NCBI GenBank assembly: GCA_015680685.1
Contig: MNCI01003927.1
Location: forward strand, 216,924 to 280,923
Source of the DNA: Gnetum montanum
Lineage: Eukaryota > Streptophyta > Gnetopsida > Gnetales > Gnetaceae
Reading direction: 5' to 3'
Length of the DNA: 64,000 nt
Part shown: one piece after another, positions 58,384 through 64,000 of the stretch
Numbering within the stretch: the first letter of the stretch is position 1
Layout: every line of letters begins with the position of its first letter
Position numbers and translations under genes: made by a program
Notes under the pieces: model-generated
Database searches by the model: none
What the model was told of the DNA's origin: nothing
Seen by the model: the letters and a program-made list of their open reading frames with translations, nothing else

Positions 58384-60524
58384 TGAAAACACCACAAAAT
58401 TTTGGCTAGCACTTTTAGACAGAAAATAAAGCTAAGTCATGATTATCCCCAGCATGACCTAGCTCCAAAGCATCAAAACAACATCGAATGGAGCATAATT
58501 GAAAAGGAAAAAGTTCCCCGAGACCCAAAGGTGACTACACCAGCATCTGGCATTAGGAATTTTAATTTTTGGGTTCAAAATACTTGGTTTTGACCAAGTA
58601 TATTCTGTTTACGCTGGGCTGTACGCTGGCTAGCATACAGACCAGTGTACGGCAACTTTTGGGCCCCAAAAATGAGTCAAAACATGCCAGAATTGAGCGA
58701 TTGGACCCCCCATGACCTTCTCCAAGGTCCCCAACAACTCCCAACCTCCTAAAAATTTAATTTTGGGTCCTAAATGATGCAATTTCATGTGTATACGCTG
58801 AGCACACCTTGGTATACGCTAGCCTAGCCCAACGTATACCATCAAAAAAGGCCCAAAACAAGCATCATGGAGCAAGATTTTCACATCAAATAAACTCCTG
58901 GAGGTAGGAAAACTATCGAGCATCATCACTGGCTCCTGAAGATCAAGTTTTGACCTTGAAATGATGCATTTTCATGCGTATACATTGGCCAGCGTATAGC
59001 CCAGCGTACACCACCATGAACGGTGCAAATCAGGCACTTTTGGGTAATTTTTCAACCTGGAATCAATCCTCAGGACATGGAAAATAATCCTACAAAGTCA
59101 CAGGATTTAAAACTTCAATTTTGGGCTTCCAATGAACCATTTTACCTATTTACATTGAGCGCACCTTGGTATATGCTAGCTAGCATATAGCTCAGCGTAA
59201 ACCACTAAAATAGGCCCAAAACTGCATCAAAATGAAGTCAAAATAGGCATTCAGAGACCCTGTAGGATCAGCTATGCTCAGGAATCAAGGGACAAGCACT
59301 AGCATACAAAGTCAGACATCCAACATGGCAGTTCATGAGGTGTATGTTGAGGTTGACGTTGGCCAGGGTATAGCCTAGCATCAACCCTAGAAAGTCCTCC
59401 AAAATAGCCCCAAATTAGGGCAAAATAGGTTCAAATTCAACATACAGCACCCATAGGACATGAGCCATGCATATCTACAATCACAATTGGCTTTGTAGGT
59501 CAAAATTTGGCCCAAAATGCATCATTTATGGTCCATACATTGNCAGGTCAAAATTTGGCCCAAAATGCATCATTTATGGTCCATACATTGGCCAGCATAT
59601 GGAGTGTATACGCCAGCACATATGCCAGTGTACACATGCTAGACGCCCAATCTTATACGCTGAACGTTGTACGTGGATGCCAACACACACTAGATCATTT
59701 CAAGACATGCTAAGGCCAAAAAATATTAGCAAGCCAGAGCATGGATCTAGAAGCCAAAGACATCATTCTTATTCTTTTGTAAATTTTAAGTTTTTTTAGC
59801 ATTCCAAGCCTATATGCTGGGCATTCATATGCCAGCATGTGCGCTACACACTGTATAGTTGTAACGTATCCACCTATCTCCTGATCAAAATTTTTCTCAC
59901 CTCACAGCCACTCATCTCCTTCCAGATCCGAATCTAACACCCAAGATCTTATAAAACCCTGATTTTCACTAGATTAAGGCTGGCAATTTTTACAAATGGA
60001 CACAAAAATTGGAATCTGGGACACTTAGCAAATCTAGGGCATCAACCTCTATACGCTGGGCATCAGACTTGGATGCTGCATTTCCCTGCAACCCAAAACC
60101 TGCATCTTCCAACACCCGTCATTACCCACCGGGGCTAAACGTCTACCTTGTGATCAATCCACAACTGCGTTCTGACCGATGCACACGGTAATCATTTTTC
60201 AATACAAAATAGTTTACATTTTGCCTATATTTATTGCAATTTTCTTTGCTTTTCTAGTTCATGTTTACATTCCCATTTACATTATTGTGCTTGTTTACAT
60301 TATGATTTACATTTAATGTGCATTGTTTATGTATAACCCAATTCATTGCAAAGTGCATACGTTGGGGAAGTCCTCGTTTAATCCACATGCGGACCATTCA
60401 AGGTACTTTGCCTTCATCCATTTTAGCTTGCCCTCAAACAAAGATAGGGTCTTCTATATTTCTTTTGAGGGTCTCTCAGTGTTTGTTTCATTCCAGCCTT
60501 GCACCGACAATTTCAGATGGTATA
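58384..60524 (+). repeat. 3' LTR of element E
   Basis: It starts TGAAAACACCAC and ends ATGGTATA, and aligns along its length with 43457-45578. Several palindromic modules are more decayed (for example GGTATACGCTAGCC at 58812, with one arm lost). A 40-50 bp segment is duplicated around a single N (59499-59542 and 59546-59590), which looks like an assembly join. Confidence 0.85.
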
Positions 60525-62060
60525 GGTGCCTTCCAAGACGGATAGGAGGAACTTGATTCCCAATCTGATGAGGGAGGTCAAACCAACCCCATTCCTATTC
60601 CTTCTACCTAGTCCTTCTGGGCCAATCCATTGTCTATCACCGCTCCCTTTGCGATCATGCCTACGCTCCCATAGCCTACAACTACAACCGTAATGGGTAT
60701 CCATGTCACCTTCCTGACATATCAACGCCCTTATTCTCCTATTTCATTGGCAGAAACTATGCCTCCACAAACTGTTCATCAGTCCATTCCTATAGCGCAT
60801 CACACACCAATCATGGCTACCCTACCACATGTTCATACTGTACCTACTTCACAGTCATATGCAACTTCCATTTCAATTCCTACGATCACGTCTGTTCCAC
60901 CCACTACAGCAGGCCTAGGCCTATCCACATGGTGAACCCCATTCACTTCTTCGCCTATTCCACAACCATCATAGATATCTCATTATGTTTGCTCTCAGAC
61001 CTAGCAAACCTTGTAAATGGTACAACCCAACATGGAGCTATGGTCTGTTCCATCGACAACACAAGCAGTCTATCCGACAACTCAAACTATCGTTGCTACT
61101 CTGACAACACCACCTACTAGGTGGTGGATAGCACAAGAAGCACCTTTCGTAGGGGCTATCCCAATGGTACTACCAATGGGTCATGCCACCACCCTGCCAT
61201 TCCTTAGGTGGGAACTACCTCAGCAGTTCCCCAACTACCCACAACATCGCAGGGTTTGGATCAAGTGTTCCAGGTTACCCAAACCCTCATCGAGGAAATA
61301 AAACACCTCAAAGCTATTGGGTCTGACATGGTACAAGTCATGGACTTTTACTAGGATGACCCCATCAGCCCTGTAATCCCTGCTCTAACGTTACCACTAG
61401 GGATGTCTCTCCCACACTTCACAAAATATGATGGGGAGAGAGATCCCAATGCACATCTTGTTACCTTTAGGTTTGAGTCTCTCCTATTGCAACAATGGCC
61501 ACACATGATTATTCATGTCTTTGCCATGTTTCTAACTGGGAGAGCCTTGGATTGGTATCACGTGCTGCCACACTCATCCATTTCAATACTAGAGGAGCTT
61601 TTGACCCAGTTCATGACGTGCTTCAAGTATAACTTGAAGGCAGAAATCACGCTGGACCAGTTGATGAGTGTGAAGCAGGAGCCTCTGGAACCAGTCTAGA
61701 AATTCATCCAGCGTTGGAGTGTAACCCTTAATGAAATTCACGAGCCCATCATGGAGGCCCACTTGTTGGCTGTCTTTAAGGGTGTAGTGAATGAATTTAT
61801 CAAGTCTAAACTATACTACCTCACCCCTCGCACTCTTAGTCAAGCCTTTGCTCAGACTAAGAGTATACAGGATGTGGCCGAGGCGAGCAAAGACCTGGCC
61901 TACATTGCCTACAAAAAAACCTTTACAAAGAAGGACAAGGGTAAGGCCCCAACAACCACAGTGGCCACTATGGAAACCGAGGCCAATCCCAGTCCTAGTA
62001 ACAATGGTAACAAGGGAAACAAGAAACCAGCTTTACTCGTAGCTAACTCCATGCCTAAGT
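60525..62060 (+). pseudogene. Gag of element D, continued after the E insertion
   Basis: The frame opens in phase with 43068-43456 and begins with an acidic stretch like the one in E gag. A Pro/Thr/Ser-rich linker follows (60560-61300, with frame changes). The Retrotrans_gag core is at 61340-61880: MSLPHFTKYDGERDPNAHLV, LTGRALDWYHVLP, FMTCFKYNLKAEITLDQL, FIQRWSVTLNEIHEPI, SKLYYLTPRTLSQAF. A Lys-rich end (61900-62060) follows. Fewer than ten stops are seen in the core and after it, so this copy is better kept than the C element. Confidence 0.8.
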
Positions 62061-62335
62061 AGGGCAATGCACCGCAACCTCCAGTACCTGCACCTAAGAC
62101 ATATGTGCAACCCAAACCGAACTTTGAGCATAAAGATCACTCAAACTACATCCCACTGCCTCTCAAGCCTTCAAAACTTCTGAAGCAGCTATTGGCAGCA
62201 AGGCACATGTAATACAAGCAAATGTTGGAAGAAGGAATCCAGAGACATCAACGCTATTGTGAGCTCCTTAGGAACCCCTCTTTGGCCTTGCCTAATGAGC
62301 CCCTAGTTCCTAAGGGCTTCTAGCTAGACAGGTTT

Positions 62336-62377
62336 TGTGACTACCACCAATAGTATGGTCACAACACAGATTACTAT
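62336..62377 (+). pseudogene. Gag zinc knuckle of element D, last ligand lost
   Basis: CDYHQ-stop-YGHNTDYY, equivalent to CKYHQRNGHGIDYC in element E, with Tyr in place of the final Cys (TGT to TAT) and TAG in place of a sense codon. Confidence 0.6.
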
Positions 62378-62554
62378 CTAGCATTTCAGGATGACATCCA
62401 GAGATTGATTAATCAGGGAAAATTGGTGTTGGACGAAAGCAACCTGGTATGCCCTGAAAACCAATCTATGCATGTCTACATAGACGCCCTCAATGCCAAA
62501 AATGTTGGTTATGTCATCAATGCCATAGGTATTGACAGTGATCCTAGGCCACCC

Positions 62555-62745
62555 CAGCAGCCATTCGTGATCTGTGTGCCTCAACGTAGTGCACCAGCAC
62601 CACCAGCAGCTGGCCGAAGCTTGCAACAACTGTTCGTCCTAAGAGTTCCTCCCCAAGCATCCATCTCTGCATCACCTATTAGCGAAACCATGTGACCCCA
62701 CATGTTAACACCATTATCTCCTTTTGTCATTAGAGGGCTGACTCC
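62555..62745 (+). pseudogene. FVIRVP repeat region of element D
   Basis: PFVICVPQ, LFVLRVPPQ and PFVIRGL occur about 25 residues apart within a Pro/Ala-rich stretch, matching the region between zinc knuckle and protease in element E. Three copies remain against six in E. Confidence 0.55.
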
Positions 62746-63363
62746 TTTGATAGCCCTTGCCCCGCATAAGACAGCTAAACAACCTTCTCGTCCTAAAAAA
62801 TGAGAAGTGCATTTCACAGGTGAGGCGTCGAAGGGGAATACCACCCAAGGCATTCCCAAGCCTACGCCTTTGGCCCTTGCACTTGCACCTTCGTCACCAA
62901 AGATGAATGTTGCTATAACTGCAAAGTCCATGCCGCCTTGCCAAAAATGGTCTAAACTTAGATTCGAAGTTTCCCCTCATTAGGAAATTCATCTTTTGGG
63001 ACAAATTGAAGAGAGGAAAGCTCTAAACATGGGGGTGGACAAGACCTTTTGGATGCCCTCACTAAGGTCAAGCAGGCTCTAAAATAGAAAAACACTACAC
63101 TGAGCCTGTATGACCTGATCATGATGTCTGTCCCCCACCGCGAGGCTCTGATCTGCATGTTGACAGCGATTCCAGTCAACGAAGACATGCCAGTGGAAGA
63201 GGAAGCGATCCACTTAGTCATGCTTCCCTTTGCACCTGTAGAGCCTGAGCCATCCCAATTGAATTTCAGCAATGATGCCATTAGGGAAGATCCTGAGAGG
63301 GGTTAGGTGACCACAGCACCCCTTTTCATCATAATTCGGATCAGCCAACATCGGATCTGAAGG

Positions 63364-63759
63364 GTACACATTGATGATGGGGCTTCCACGAACGTCATCC
63401 CCTTCCCTATTATAGACAAGTTGGGCTTGGTTGACCAGATCAAACCCAGAATGATGTCATGCCTAAGGTCATTCAATGGGGCACATGTCTTGGTGAAAGG
63501 CACAGTCTACATAGACTTCGTAGCAGGGGACTAGTTGCCCACAAACGCAACATTCATCATGGTCGAGGAAATGCCCAGGTTTAACCTGATCTTGGGGAGA
63601 TCATGGTTAGCACAACTTAGGGCTGTCTCCTCACCTATACATCAGGAAATCCACCTACCATACGTAGGTAGGGAGGTGGTGATCCATGGTGACGAAGTAG
63701 TAGCACAAACTATCAGTAACATAGACATGGAGCAAGGTTCAGAAGTTGTAACCTCTTAG
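63364..63759 (+). pseudogene. Retropepsin of element D
   Basis: VHIDDGASTNVIPFPIIDK gives an intact active site (Asp-Gly-Ala). It continues with SFNGAHVLVKG, FIMVEEMPRFNLILG and SWLAQLRAVSSPIHQEIHLPY. One TAG near 63532 interrupts the domain and another ends the stretch (63757). Sequence from 63760 to the window end continues as the acidic tail with further stops. Pol of D is expected beyond the window. Confidence 0.8.
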
Positions 63760-64000
63760 AATGAAGCACCTGCTTATGTAAACATTAACCATCCAACGGG
63801 AGAATTGGCTCAACAAGTTGGTCTCCAAAATGAAAGCGCATGGGTTGAGTTGCCCTTCCAAGCGGGGGACAATGATGCGAATGAGGGCCCTAGCAAAACA
63901 TCTCGGCCTTACATTCCACTCAACCCACAATGGATCAAGAGGTAGCTACGGATAGCATAGCAACCCCACTGCTTCCTACCCAGTTTCCATCCTTGTATAT

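Larger units (their letters stand above)
43457..60524 (+). mobile_element. Tat-lineage Gypsy element E, full length (17.1 kb)
   Basis: Complete order: 5' LTR (43457-45578), primer site, 21-bp repeat leader, gag, zinc knuckle, FVIRVP repeats, protease, 3-kb spacer, RT, RNase H, second archaeal-type RNase H, integrase, TTAAACT repeats, 3' region with polypurine tract, 3' LTR (58384-60524). Flanks GGCAC (43452-43456) and GGTGC (60525-60529) look like a target duplication with two transitions. The second RNase H and the protease-RT spacer fit the Tat lineage (the group that includes Ogre). All coding parts are broken, though pol has only one frameshift. Confidence 0.85.

Noticed and set aside
57397-58429. 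Several overlapping small ORFs in the 3' region of element E
   Set aside because: They overlap in different frames and strands, have no domains, and lie in the non-coding region before the polypurine tract.
58384-64000. Tandem elements sharing one LTR (LTR-internal-LTR-internal)
   Set aside because: The sequence after 60524 continues the D gag interrupted at 43456, in phase and with a target-duplication-like flank, so nesting is the simpler reading.

Overview
This window looks like intergenic DNA from a very large plant genome, probably a gymnosperm or another seed plant that seldom purges its repeats. That assignment is an inference from the element types (Copia, chromovirus-like Gypsy, Tat-lineage Gypsy with a second RNase H), the AT-rich decayed background and the lack of any intact host gene. 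Almost everything recognisable is a dead LTR retrotransposon. Reading frames can often be followed for hundreds of codons without an indel while being full of TAG, TAA and TGA at places where CAG, CAA, CGA or TGG is expected. This is the pattern left by C-to-T decay of methylated cytosines. No rRNA, tRNA or CRISPR array was found, and no intact protein-coding gene.

Layout. 1-3123: LTRs of one family ('family A') in opposite orientations around a 466-codon coiled-coil frame. 3280-4560: a Copia-type LTR remnant and a DUF4283/zinc-knuckle fragment, both on the minus strand. 4561-8876: no recognisable gene. 8877-14250: Gypsy element B with two LTRs, primer-binding site, gag, protease and integrase tail but no reverse transcriptase. 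14251-20671: a family A fragment, a long AT-rich stretch, and a 948-bp tandem duplication. 20672-30110: Tat-lineage element C with degenerate target-site duplication ATTAT/ACTAT; it keeps reverse transcriptase and RNase H, has lost gag, protease and integrase, and carries an antisense, intron-like gene fragment. 30645-39162: a family A LTR split by a minus-strand Copia element (31042-38516). 39676-41150: a minus-strand family A LTR with the end of the coiled-coil frame. 41180 to the window end: Tat element D, whose gag is split by a complete 17-kb Tat element E (43457-60524). D gag stops at 43456 and resumes at 60525 in the same reading frame once one 5-bp target duplication is discounted.

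The least expected content is non-coding or semi-coding architecture shared by these elements. Element E carries twelve consecutive units of exactly 21 bp, each starting at AGATCT, just after its primer-binding site. They encode a DL-x5 heptad protein and have a five-unit higher-order cycle. A second, looser array of the same type lies in the protease-to-RT spacer. The U3 regions of C, D, E, B and the Copia element each contain dispersed arrays of short palindromic or inverted motifs (AGACGTCT, GGAGAGCRTAGT, TAGCGTAGCA, TACGCTGGCCAGCGTA); in E they repeat about every 192 bp. Short-period TTAAACT repeats sit at coding-block boundaries in C and E. D and E also encode FVIRVP repeats between the gag zinc knuckle and protease, and C and E have a splice-acceptor-like site just before the RT start.

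All family assignments rest on motifs read by eye. No database search was possible, so novelty claims are provisional.
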